Shown one piece after another: positions 39,755 to 46,589 of a DNA stretch of 64,000 bases (the stretch's first letter is position 1; each line of letters begins with the position of its first letter). A program made the position numbers and the translations under genes. The stretch covers positions 1 to 64,000 of the forward strand of contig NZ_JACSRD010000160.1 in the NCBI RefSeq assembly GCF_014879935.1, written 5' to 3'. Under the pieces are notes generated by a model. It had not been told where the DNA came from. It was given only the letters and a program-made list of their open reading frames with translations, and searched no databases. The stretch comes from Prosthecobacter sp. GTDB taxonomy: Bacteria; Verrucomicrobiota; Verrucomicrobiia; Verrucomicrobiales; Verrucomicrobiaceae.

Positions 39755-39814
39755 TTCGATCTTGCCGCCCTCCATGCCGGCTCGCAAATGCAACTGCCCC
39801 TTGAGGCGAGATTT

Positions 39815-40531
39815 TCAGGCAGCCGCCACGCTTTGCTGCGTGTTGACGGGGTTTGTCATCGGCTCCGTCATGGACAGCAGATCCGACTCTTTTCCGTAGG
39901 CCGTGAGCAAATCTCCTGCGTTGATCAAATCATCGCGGCTGGGGATGCCTGGGCTCGTTTCACCATCGCGCTTGATAGAGAGGATGACAACGCCGCGGTC
40001 CCACGGGCGAGAATCGCGCAGCGTGCGTCCGGCAAGGTAAGTGCCTGGCAGCACCTCGATCTCCGAGACGACATAGCCATGCTGGATGCGCAGCAGCAGC
40101 TCGTAATCGAGCGCCCTCACCATGCCCGCATGCTCCAGGGCGCGATGGATCACGCGGTCCAAAAGCCGCTGAAGCCAGCCCACCCGCGACAACGACAGCA
40201 GCACCACCACCGCCACGGAGACACCGAGCACCATCATCAGCATGTGGCTGCTTTTCTCCGTCTGCATCATCGACACCACCAGCGCCGCCAGCGCGGAGGT
40301 GAGGCCCACGTTTCCAGCCAGAATGAGATCGCGGATGATTCGACGGCGCACGGGATGGTTCACCACCATCTCCGCCTCCTTCGTGGTGAAGCCCACACCG
40401 AAGAACGCGGAGTAAGATTGAAAGCTCGCCGTGTCCCAGCTCAGCCCCGTCATCATCAGCGCCGTGGCACCCACCCGCACCGCGATCAGCGAAATCACGG
40501 CGATGATAAACAAGGTAATGATGGAGGCCAT
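39815..40531 (-). CDS. Membrane protein with TrkA-C (RCK-C) domain
   Basis: About 238 residues from ATG 40531; a GTG at 40558 would overlap the preceding gene. Three hydrophobic segments (ASIITLFIIAVISLIAVRVG; LILAGNVGLTSALAALVVSM; MLMMVLGVSVAVVVLLSL) precede a cytoplasmic TrkA-C/RCK-C domain: VSEIEVLPGTYLAGRTLRDS, VVILSIKRDGE and DDLINAGDLLTAYGKESDLL. RCK-C domains bind small ligands such as cyclic di-AMP or Mg2+ and regulate ion channels. With the MgtE-type fusion next door, a role in ion homeostasis is likely. No pore motif was recognised. Confidence 0.7.
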   Translation of the reverse strand: MASIITLFIIAVISLIAVRVGATALMMTGLSWDTASFQSYSAFFGVGFTTKEAEMVVNHPVRRRIIRDLILAGNVGLTSALAALVVSMMQTEKSSHMLMMVLGVSVAVVVLLSLSRVGWLQRLLDRVIHRALEHAGMVRALDYELLLRIQHGYVVSEIEVLPGTYLAGRTLRDSRPWDRGVVILSIKRDGETSPGIPSRDDLINAGDLLTAYGKESDLLSMTEPMTNPVNTQQSVAAA

Positions 40532-40541
40532 GTTGGAAAAA

Positions 40542-40922
40542 TCAGAGGTGTTTTTCACTCACCGATGTGTCGTGGTCGTACATCTGCTCCTTGGTCTGCT
40601 TGCCCTTCATGTCCCAGTAGCGGTTGAGGCCGTGCCGCTGGCCGCGGTCGAAGTTGGTTTCGGCGGATTGCTGGCCGTTTTCCCACCATTCCTTCATCAC
40701 GCCGTGCATCTTGCCGTCTTGATAGGGATATTCGCCAGCGGTCTTGCCGTTGGAGTGCTTGTTGCGCACGAGGCCGGTGTAAGGCTTGCCCTTGAAGTTC
40801 GCTTCCTTGCCCTCGTTGAGCAGTTCGATGTCCTTGTCGGCGAAATCGACCTCCGCAGGCTGTTTTTCGCCGCAGGCGGAAAGGCAGAAGGCGCAGAGAA
40901 GGAGGGCGAGGAGCTGTTTCAT
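40542..40922 (-). CDS. Lipoprotein with MORN_2 repeats (YwqK-like)
   Basis: About 126 residues from ATG 40922. A lipobox (MKQLLALLLCAFCLSACGEK) is followed by three MORN_2-type units: FKGKPYTGLVRNKHSNGKTA, YQDGKMHGVMKEWWENGQQS and FDRGQRHGLNRYWDMKGKQT. Proteins of this kind are annotated as YwqK-family antitoxins, but the secreted lipoprotein versions are more likely surface or periplasmic binding proteins. It lies 10 bp upstream of the TrkA-C gene. Confidence 0.8.
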   Translation of the reverse strand: MKQLLALLLCAFCLSACGEKQPAEVDFADKDIELLNEGKEANFKGKPYTGLVRNKHSNGKTAGEYPYQDGKMHGVMKEWWENGQQSAETNFDRGQRHGLNRYWDMKGKQTKEQMYDHDTSVSEKHL

Positions 40923-40972
40923 GCAGGCAGCTTGGAGATGATGCGCTGCATTGCAACCCTGGTGCTCCGGGG

Positions 40973-42289
40973 TCACTTGCTCGCGATGGCCTTCTTCCAT
41001 TCCGCCGGGGCTCCGGGCAGCGTCTCGGCCAGGATGCGGCGGATGTGGGCGCGTTCGCTTTCTCCAAGATAGCTGTAGCTGCCAGAGGTGTCCTTGCCGT
41101 CGAGCACCGCCCAGAGGCGTTCGAGCACGGTCTTTTTCAGCGGGGCGGTGAGGTGCTGGAAGGTGAGGGAGTAAACCATGTAGCTGCAGCGGTGCTTGAA
41201 GAGGCGGTTGAGGAGCTGGAAGTCCTTCAAACTGCGGCCGTCGGTGCTTTGCGGCGCACGTTTGGTGAAGGCGGTCTGGAAGGCGGGATCGCCCTCGATG
41301 CCACCCTCGGGCAGTTCGGCCTCGTCTTTGAAAAAGATCGCGTCGAGCACGTCCTCGGCACAGTGATCGATGATCCGGCGTGCGGTGCCGGTGGGCTCGG
41401 AGAGGACTTTTTCACCAAGCTCGCGCTGGAGGCTGGTCTGCATGTGCATGGCCCGCATGGAGGTGTGATTCGCCTTGGTGAGGATGTTCTGCACGCTGGT
41501 CTGGTGCTCCAGCACCATGAGGGCGACGATGTCGCTCGTCTTGCGCTTGTAGGGCGTGATGTCGAAGAACTTGGCGAGGTTGGAGACGTTCGCGCCTTTC
41601 TTGAAGTCGATATCGACCGTCTGGTCGTTCTTCTCGGTGGCGGTGACGTTACCGCGGTGGAGAGCGCTGCCGTGTTTGCCGGTGACATACCAGCCGCCCC
41701 AGCGGTCGCTGAACGGAGTGGTGGTATCGACGACGGTGCTGCCCTGGCTCATGATGGGATGGCCTTCCGGGCCGGGATAGACGGAACGCACGATCACACC
41801 GGGCACCTCCGGGGTAAAAGGGCCGCCATGGCAGCTCAGGCAGCTCTGATCGCGTTGGAAGTGGAGCGGCTTGGACGGTTCCTCACGCGGATCGAGCAGG
41901 TAGAAGATGGGGCCGAGTTTCGGATCGACGGTGGAGACCTCGATGGCACCGCCGACGCTGTAGCCAAGGTAGGCGTTGTCGCCGAAGTAAACGACACGCG
42001 GCGTCTGCGGGCCAATGAGGTCGTTCTGCTTGCTCGTCTTCGAGAAAACCATGGTCTGCGACTCGGGCAGGACGCCAAACTCCTTCATGACGCCGTGCAG
42101 CACGGTCCAGGCGTTGCTGCGGTCGATCTTCACCTTGCCGGCGGCCATGAGGCGTTCCAGATGCCGGGCTGCGTCGTTCGGCTCTGTCTCGGAGTAGCGG
42201 ATCGGCGCTGCCTCGTATTCGTCCTCTGCCATCAGAGCAGTGCCGGACAGCGAAAAGGTGATCAGGCTGATGCGGAGAAGGTTTTTCAT
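40973..42289 (-). CDS. Secreted mono-heme c-type protein
   Basis: 438 residues with signal peptide MKNLLRISLITFSLSGTALM-AE. A single CxxCH haem site lies at residues 150-154 (DQSCLSCHGG). Other landmarks are VYFGDNAYLGYSVGGAIEVS, QGSTVVDTTTPFSDRWGGWY (a possible PAS/Cache-like region) and multiple His in QTSVQNILTKANHTSMRAMH. It is not one of the small cytochromes c; it looks like an uncharacterised large periplasmic haem protein. Its ATG overlaps the stop of a NsrR-like regulator as ATGA, implying that expression and function are tied to nitric oxide or Fe-S/redox stress. Confidence 0.65.
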   Translation of the reverse strand: MKNLLRISLITFSLSGTALMAEDEYEAAPIRYSETEPNDAARHLERLMAAGKVKIDRSNAWTVLHGVMKEFGVLPESQTMVFSKTSKQNDLIGPQTPRVVYFGDNAYLGYSVGGAIEVSTVDPKLGPIFYLLDPREEPSKPLHFQRDQSCLSCHGGPFTPEVPGVIVRSVYPGPEGHPIMSQGSTVVDTTTPFSDRWGGWYVTGKHGSALHRGNVTATEKNDQTVDIDFKKGANVSNLAKFFDITPYKRKTSDIVALMVLEHQTSVQNILTKANHTSMRAMHMQTSLQRELGEKVLSEPTGTARRIIDHCAEDVLDAIFFKDEAELPEGGIEGDPAFQTAFTKRAPQSTDGRSLKDFQLLNRLFKHRCSYMVYSLTFQHLTAPLKKTVLERLWAVLDGKDTSGSYSYLGESERAHIRRILAETLPGAPAEWKKAIASK

Positions 42290-42726
42290 GACTGTGGGAG
42301 CAAAATGCGGTTCATGCGTGTGGCGTCCGTGCCGGAGACGAGGTCACGCAGGGTCTGGCGGTCCAGCACTTCGTAGAAGGCGTTTACGGCCTGGGCGAGG
42401 ACGCCTTTGAGGCGGCAGGAGCCATTGATGGCGCAGGTATTGTGCTCCTTGTCGAAGCATTCGACGAGCGGCGGCATGCCCTCCGTGCGGCGCACGACCA
42501 TGCCGATGCGGATGTCCTCTGGCTTCATCGCCAGTTCGATGCCGCCGCCACGACCGCGGCGGGTTTCCAGGTAACCGAGGCGGGCCAGATAATTCACCAC
42601 TTTCACCAGATGGTGGCGGGAGATGCTGTACGCCTCGGCGACCTCACTGAGGGAAAAGGAGCCTCCCTTCAGCACGGCAAACATGAGCACGCGCAGGGAG
42701 TAGTCGGTGAAGAGACTGAGTCGCAT
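42286..42726 (-). CDS. Rrf2-family regulator, NsrR-like
   Basis: 146 residues with the Rrf2 winged helix (MRLSLFTDYSLRVLMFAVLK; YSISRHHLVKVVNYLARLGY; RRGRGGGIELA) and three cysteines at 90, 98 and 104 (CFDKEHNTCAINGSCRLKGV), like the [Fe-S] ligands of NsrR, though the first spacing is longer. NsrR proteins lose repression when NO attacks the cluster. A palindrome at 42751-42777, about 25 bp upstream of its ATG, is a likely binding site. Translationally coupled to the haem protein gene. Confidence 0.85.
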   Translation of the reverse strand: MRLSLFTDYSLRVLMFAVLKGGSFSLSEVAEAYSISRHHLVKVVNYLARLGYLETRRGRGGGIELAMKPEDIRIGMVVRRTEGMPPLVECFDKEHNTCAINGSCRLKGVLAQAVNAFYEVLDRQTLRDLVSGTDATRMNRILLPQS

Positions 42727-42750
42727 GGCGGTTTTACGAGGGCAGGGGAT

Positions 42751-42777
42751 TAAACTTGCATGCCGAGTGCATGTTTA
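42751..42777. promoter_or_regulatory. Palindromic operator candidate for the Rrf2 regulator
   Basis: TAAACTTGCA at 42751-42760 and TGCATGTTTA at 42768-42777 are inverted repeats with one mismatch and a 7-base spacer. ATGCA-type half sites are also seen in NsrR operators of proteobacteria. The site lies 25-51 bp upstream of the regulator ATG, where autorepression would be expected. Confidence 0.6.
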
Positions 42778-42833
42778 GTCTTGTCACGCCAAGCACGGCA
42801 CAGCAGGCGGCAGGATCGGCGCAATCCGGGCAC

Positions 42834-42862
42834 AAAAAACCCGGAGGCGCGTGCTCCGGGTT
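42834..42862 (-). terminator. Intrinsic terminator after the Cys-rich lipoprotein gene
   Basis: On the minus strand, AACCCGGAG (42862-42854) pairs with CTCCGGGTT (42846-42838), a 9-bp stem with a 7-base loop, and the T-rich run (42839-42834) follows. It begins 33 bases after the stop of the 54-residue lipoprotein gene. Confidence 0.85.
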
Positions 42863-42895
42863 CCGTGGTGCTTCAATTCTGCGAGCTCGCAGGCA

Positions 42896-43060
42896 TCAAT
42901 GCTTGCAGGTCTTGCAATCGGTGGCGGCCTTCTTGGCGCAGCAGGAGCCCGTGGGGCAGGCTTCCTTCTTCTTGCCGGCGAAGATGCAACGGCCGTCGGA
43001 GGTGCAGCTGCTGAGGGCGAAGGCGGCGACGGCGAGGGTGAGGGTGAGGAGTGCTTTCAT
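42896..43060 (-). CDS. Cys-rich mini-lipoprotein, 54 aa
   Basis: ATG 43060 starts a lipoprotein signal (MKALLTLTLAVAAFALSSCT) with lipobox LSSC. The mature peptide of about 36 residues has six further cysteines: RCIFAGKKKEACPTGSCCAK then ATDCKTCKH. CxxCKH-like spacing and Lys content suggest a metal-binding or disulfide-rich surface peptide. It has its own terminator downstream, and a Rrf2-regulated operon lies beyond. Family not recognised. Confidence 0.7.
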   Translation of the reverse strand: MKALLTLTLAVAAFALSSCTSDGRCIFAGKKKEACPTGSCCAKKAATDCKTCKH

Positions 43061-43184
43061 TTGTGGTGTGGTGTCAGTTGGGAGGTGACCGGGGCGGCTG
43101 TGTGCCGCACCGGTGTGAGGGCCAGTCATACGCGCATCTTTAGCAAAAGTGAACAAATTCAGGCAAAGAAGACCCGTGGGCATG

Positions 43185-43212
43185 AAAAAGCCCGGAGGGG
43201 ACGCCTCCGGGC
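43185..43212 (-). terminator. Intrinsic terminator after the small secreted protein gene
   Basis: On the minus strand, GCCCGGAGG (43212-43204) pairs with CCTCCGGGC (43198-43190), with a 5-base loop, followed by TTTTT (43189-43185). It lies 32 bases after the stop at 43245 and closely resembles the terminator at 42834-42862. Confidence 0.85.
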
Positions 43213-43244
43213 CTCGGGAGTTGAGGGACTCAACTCAGAATGGA

Positions 43245-43499
43245 TCAGCCTTCCTTGAGGGATTCCACTTTCTTGTGGGAGCTGACGGCGGTCACCTTCT
43301 TGCCGACGAGCTTGTCAGCGTCTTTGACGGCAGCGGTGAGGGTGAGCTTGACGTCTTTGCCGTCGGCTTCGATGACGATGGACTTGGAGTCACCGTCAAC
43401 GGACTTGAGCTTGCCGCTGGTGGTTTCAGTTTTGCCGCAGCCGGCGAAAGCGGAGGCGGAGAGGCCGATGACGGCGAGGGTGGTGAGGATGGATTTCAT
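43245..43499 (-). CDS. Small secreted protein, 84 aa
   Basis: ATG 43499 begins a signal peptide (MKSILTTLAVIGLSASAFAG) followed by a single Cys. The mature part is a small beta-rich domain: GKLKSVDGDSKSIVIEADGK and DVKLTLTAAVKDADKLVGKK, resembling OB-like or DUF5666-type modules that describe a coefficient-like strand repeat. AGCG after the signal could be a lipobox variant. Single-gene transcription unit with a strong terminator. Function unknown. Confidence 0.7.
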   Translation of the reverse strand: MKSILTTLAVIGLSASAFAGCGKTETTSGKLKSVDGDSKSIVIEADGKDVKLTLTAAVKDADKLVGKKVTAVSSHKKVESLKEG

Positions 43500-43652
43500 G
43501 TTGGGTGGGTGTTGGCTTTTCCGGCAGGGAATGCCCCGGGACGGATTTGCGCACATTCAAAACGAACCGGTGCCGGGCTGGCAATCAAAATTTTTGTGGG
43601 GTCGGGTGAAAAGGCTCGTCACAGGCGCCGGCCCTGTGCCACGCTCGCCCGC

Positions 43653-44375
43653 ATGAAATCCCACGCGCTTCTCCTCGGCTGCGGCCTGTTCTGGCTGCTG
43701 GCGGCCACCTGTCGTGCCCACCCGCTGCCTGATGTGCCGGTGCGGGCGAATTTTGAGGAAAATGGCGACTGGACGCTGCAGGTGGAGATCGATCCGCGCT
43801 GTTTTGAGGACGATCCAAACGTGGCCCCCTACCTGACGAATGCCGATCTGGCGGTCACGCCAGCCGAGCGGAAGGACAAGCTGAAGGCCCAGGCACGGGA
43901 TTACATCCAGAAGGTGGTCGAGATCGTGCTGGACCCGGCGGTGGAGGTGAAACCGGACTACATCTGGGAGTTCACGGGTGCGGAGAATGCGGAGCTGAAG
44001 ACACCCGAGGACCCGGTGATGCTGACCGGCACCTGGCGGGGGAAGATTCCTGCCGGAACGACCGGCTACTCGATCAAGGCGCTGGAGACTGGCACGCTGA
44101 GTGTGCTTTATCACAACACGGCCCTGGGAAAGAAGATCGAGCGTTACCAGATCCTGTTTCCGGGTGAAAACAGCTACGTGCTCGATTTGCAGAGCTACAA
44201 GCCGCGCACGGCCGCCCCGCCGCCGATCGTGGCGGATGAAGGCGCCGCTGCGGCTGTGGAGGCGCCGTGTGCCTTCTGTGGCTCTGGTGGAGACTCCTAC
44301 GTGCTGCCGGTCGTCGTGTCCGTGGCCCTGATCGTGGCTTTGGTGACGTGGCTGCGGAGAAAGCGCCCGGTGTAA
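43653..44375 (+). CDS. Secreted protein with C-terminal membrane anchor
   Basis: About 240 residues from ATG 43653, starting a signal peptide (MKSHALLLGCGLFWLLAATC). The ectodomain includes HPLPDVPVRANFEENGDWTL, an Asp/Pro-rich middle and GKIPAGTTGYSIKALETGTL. A CAFCG Cys pair precedes a C-terminal helix (SYVLPVVVSVALIVALVTWL) and the basic end RRKRPV, similar in layout to sortase-like C-terminal sorting signals but without a known motif. Function unknown. It is oriented away from the small secreted gene at 43245. Confidence 0.65.
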   Translation: MKSHALLLGCGLFWLLAATCRAHPLPDVPVRANFEENGDWTLQVEIDPRCFEDDPNVAPYLTNADLAVTPAERKDKLKAQARDYIQKVVEIVLDPAVEVKPDYIWEFTGAENAELKTPEDPVMLTGTWRGKIPAGTTGYSIKALETGTLSVLYHNTALGKKIERYQILFPGENSYVLDLQSYKPRTAAPPPIVADEGAAAAVEAPCAFCGSGGDSYVLPVVVSVALIVALVTWLRRKRPV

Positions 44376-44422
44376 CTCGGAATTATGATTCCGAGCCGGG
44401 CGACGCGGAATCGGAATTCCGC
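44376..44422. repeat. Tandem hairpins (REP-like)
   Basis: Two hairpins follow one another directly after a stop codon: CTCGGAAT-TATG-ATTCCGAG (44376-44395) and GCGGAAT-CGGA-ATTCCGC (44405-44422). They share the core GGAAT/ATTCC. No T-run follows. They may protect the 3' end of the upstream transcript or be a dispersed repeat. Confidence 0.65.
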
Positions 44423-44486
44423 GCTACAATCCGCGCGTCCAGAACTTCCGTTTGCGCCGTGATTGGCTGCGCGTAAAGGCCGCCAC

Positions 44487-45407
44487 GTGAATCAGGCATT
44501 TGTATTGGGCGCAGGCATTGGCGAACGGCTCCGGCCGCTGACGGAACAGCTTCCGAAACCCCTCGTGCCCGTGTTTCACCGGCCGCTGATCACTTATGCC
44601 TTCGATCATCTGCTGGCTGCGGGCGTTTCCAGCCTCGTGGTGAACACGCACCACATCCCGGAGGCCTATGAAAAAGCTTTCCCCCATCAAAGCTATCGCG
44701 GTGTGCCCCTCCAGTTCCGCAATGAAAGCCCCGTGCGGCTGGAAACGGCCGGTGGTATCGCCAATGTGCGCGACCTGCTGCGGGACGAGCCCTTCCTCGT
44801 CTATAATGGCGACATCCTGACCGACCTGCCCCTGAAGCCGCTGCTCACCGAGCACCGGGAAAACGGCAACCTCGTCACCCTCGTCCTGCGCAGCCACGGA
44901 CCGGCCTTGCACATCGCTTTTGACCCACGGCGCGGCATGATCACTGACATCCGCAACAAGCTGGGCACCGGAGACGAGGGGAAATACCTCTTCACCGGCA
45001 TCTACGCCTGCGATCCGGCGATTCACGACTGGATCACACCCGGCAAGGTGGAGTCTGTCATTCCCATCTTCCTGAACATGATCCGTCAGGGGGCGAAGAT
45101 TGGTGGCGTGGTGATCGACGAGGGCAGTTGGTGGGATCTTGGCAGCCGCACGGCCTACCTGGCCGCGCATGCCGCGCTCAACGGCATGTATGGCCCCGCA
45201 ATTGATCCTGCGGCCCGGATCGAAGACGGAGCCGTTCTGCGCGGCACCAACGTCATCGGAGCCGACGCCGTCATCGAATCCGGGGTGCAACTGGAAGACT
45301 GCATCGTCTGGCCCGGCGGCCGCGTCGTCCGCGGCGCTCACCTGAAGCGCTGCATCGTCCGCAGCGCCGTCACGGCAGCCGGGATCGTGGAGGACGCCGA
45401 CTTCTAG
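44487..45407 (+). CDS. murU: Sugar-1-phosphate nucleotidyltransferase, MurU-like
   Basis: About 306 residues from GTG 44487 (AAAGG upstream; an upstream TTG is less likely). The nucleotide-binding start is FVLGAGIGERLRPLTEQLPK followed by PLVPV. Further motifs are ETAGGIANV, VYNGDILTDL and GSWWDLGSRTAYLAAH. The C-terminal 70 residues are a short left-handed beta-helix (IDPAARIEDGAVLRGTNVIG; VIESGVQLEDCIVWPGG). With the AmgK-like kinase just downstream it matches the AmgK-MurU route, which turns MurNAc into UDP-MurNAc in peptidoglycan recycling. GDP-mannose or dTDP-glucose synthesis is the alternative if considered alone. Confidence 0.7.
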   Translation: MNQAFVLGAGIGERLRPLTEQLPKPLVPVFHRPLITYAFDHLLAAGVSSLVVNTHHIPEAYEKAFPHQSYRGVPLQFRNESPVRLETAGGIANVRDLLRDEPFLVYNGDILTDLPLKPLLTEHRENGNLVTLVLRSHGPALHIAFDPRRGMITDIRNKLGTGDEGKYLFTGIYACDPAIHDWITPGKVESVIPIFLNMIRQGAKIGGVVIDEGSWWDLGSRTAYLAAHAALNGMYGPAIDPAARIEDGAVLRGTNVIGADAVIESGVQLEDCIVWPGGRVVRGAHLKRCIVRSAVTAAGIVEDADF

Positions 45408-45414
45408 TTGGAGG

Positions 45415-45500
45415 GTTTCAAGTTTCAGGTTTCAAGTTGAGCCGGAACGTGACCTCCATGAGACTTTCCGGCTTCGAACTTGGAACCTGAAACTTTGAAC
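45415..45500. repeat. Long imperfect inverted repeat between murU- and amgK-like genes
   Basis: Arms 45415-45447 and 45466-45500 are reverse complements at about 30 of 33 positions, with an 18-base loop. Each arm contains GTTTCAGGTT and ends in GCCGGAA at the loop side. The transcript would fold into a very long hairpin. A degenerate half copy (GGTTTCAGGTTCAGG) occurs at 49918-49932. Confidence 0.7.
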
Positions 45501-45508
45501 TGACGAAA

Positions 45509-46498
45509 ATGCCCCCCGAACACGAGGCCCTGCTCATTCTCACTCGCGAACAGTTTCCAGAGCTGGACGCTGTCGGGTGCGAGGTCGAAGTGATCCTCAA
45601 AGGCGCCTCTGACCGGCATTTTTACCGCCTCAACTGGCAGGACGGCCGTGAATCGATGGTGCTGATGGTTTACACCCTCGCACGTCGCGACAATCCGAAG
45701 TTCGTGCCCGCCACCCGCCGGCTGGAAAAGATCGGCGCGCACGTGCCGCACGTGATGGCATTCGATGAGCAGCGGCTCTGCGTGTGGCTGCAGGACCTCG
45801 GTCGTGTTGATTTGCAGTCGTATGACCAGAAGTCCTGGGAACTGCGCCGGCCGCTGTACGAGGCCACCTTGCGTGAGGCGGCGAAATTCCATGGTGTGGG
45901 CGAAACCGGCCTGAGTCCCGCCGATCTTAATGAACTGGAGCCGGCCTTCGACGAGGCGCTTTACGAATGGGAGCAGAATTACTTCCTGGATCACTTCGTC
46001 GGTGGCCACCTGGGCCGCGAATTCGGCCGCGAGGAGTATCAAGCCGCTCACGAGGCACTGAAACAGCTCCGTCGCCGCCTCGCCAGGTTGCCGCGTTGCC
46101 TGGTGCATCGTGATTTTCAAAGCCAGAATGTCCTCATCCGTGGCGAGGACGCCTGGCTGGTCGATTACCAAGGGCTGCGTCTCGGCCGGGCTGAATACGA
46201 CCTCGCCTCGCTGCTTTACGATCCCTACGTGACCCTGGCGCCCACCGAACGCGGCGAGCTGCTGCGTTACTACGCGGCGCATCGCGGCCTCGATCTGGAC
46301 GAGCTCCGGGATGTGTTCCACCTGTGTGCCGCGCAGCGCCTGATGCAGGCGCTCGGGGCCTACGCCAACCTGAGCCGGAACCTCGGCAAACCGCACTACC
46401 AGCAGCACATCCCGGCCGCCGTCTCGAATCTTTCCGAAGTCTGCCAGCAGGGACGGGGATTGAAGGATCTGCGCGCCTTCTTTGAAGGCGGGTTTTGA
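45509..46498 (+). CDS. amgK: Sugar kinase of the aminoglycoside-phosphotransferase fold, AmgK-like
   Basis: 329 residues with the APH/ChoK fold: N-lobe KGASDRHFYRLNW (nucleotide-binding loop), catalytic loop VHRDFQSQNVLIRG (His200, Asp202, Asn207) and metal-binding DYQGLRLGRAEYDLASLLYD (Asp219). AmgK phosphorylates the anomeric hydroxyl of MurNAc/GlcNAc, supplying MurU. It follows the MurU-like gene by 101 bp that carry a long inverted repeat. Gene pair and motif set support the recycling role; a choline or other sugar kinase is possible. Confidence 0.75.
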   Translation: MPPEHEALLILTREQFPELDAVGCEVEVILKGASDRHFYRLNWQDGRESMVLMVYTLARRDNPKFVPATRRLEKIGAHVPHVMAFDEQRLCVWLQDLGRVDLQSYDQKSWELRRPLYEATLREAAKFHGVGETGLSPADLNELEPAFDEALYEWEQNYFLDHFVGGHLGREFGREEYQAAHEALKQLRRRLARLPRCLVHRDFQSQNVLIRGEDAWLVDYQGLRLGRAEYDLASLLYDPYVTLAPTERGELLRYYAAHRGLDLDELRDVFHLCAAQRLMQALGAYANLSRNLGKPHYQQHIPAAVSNLSEVCQQGRGLKDLRAFFEGGF

Positions 46499-46589
46499 GC
46501 GCACGGAGGCCTCGGTGACTGCCCCTGTCAGGCCGGAAGGCATGCCAGACGCGAAATCGCATTGCCCTATCAACCCGACTGCGCTCTAA

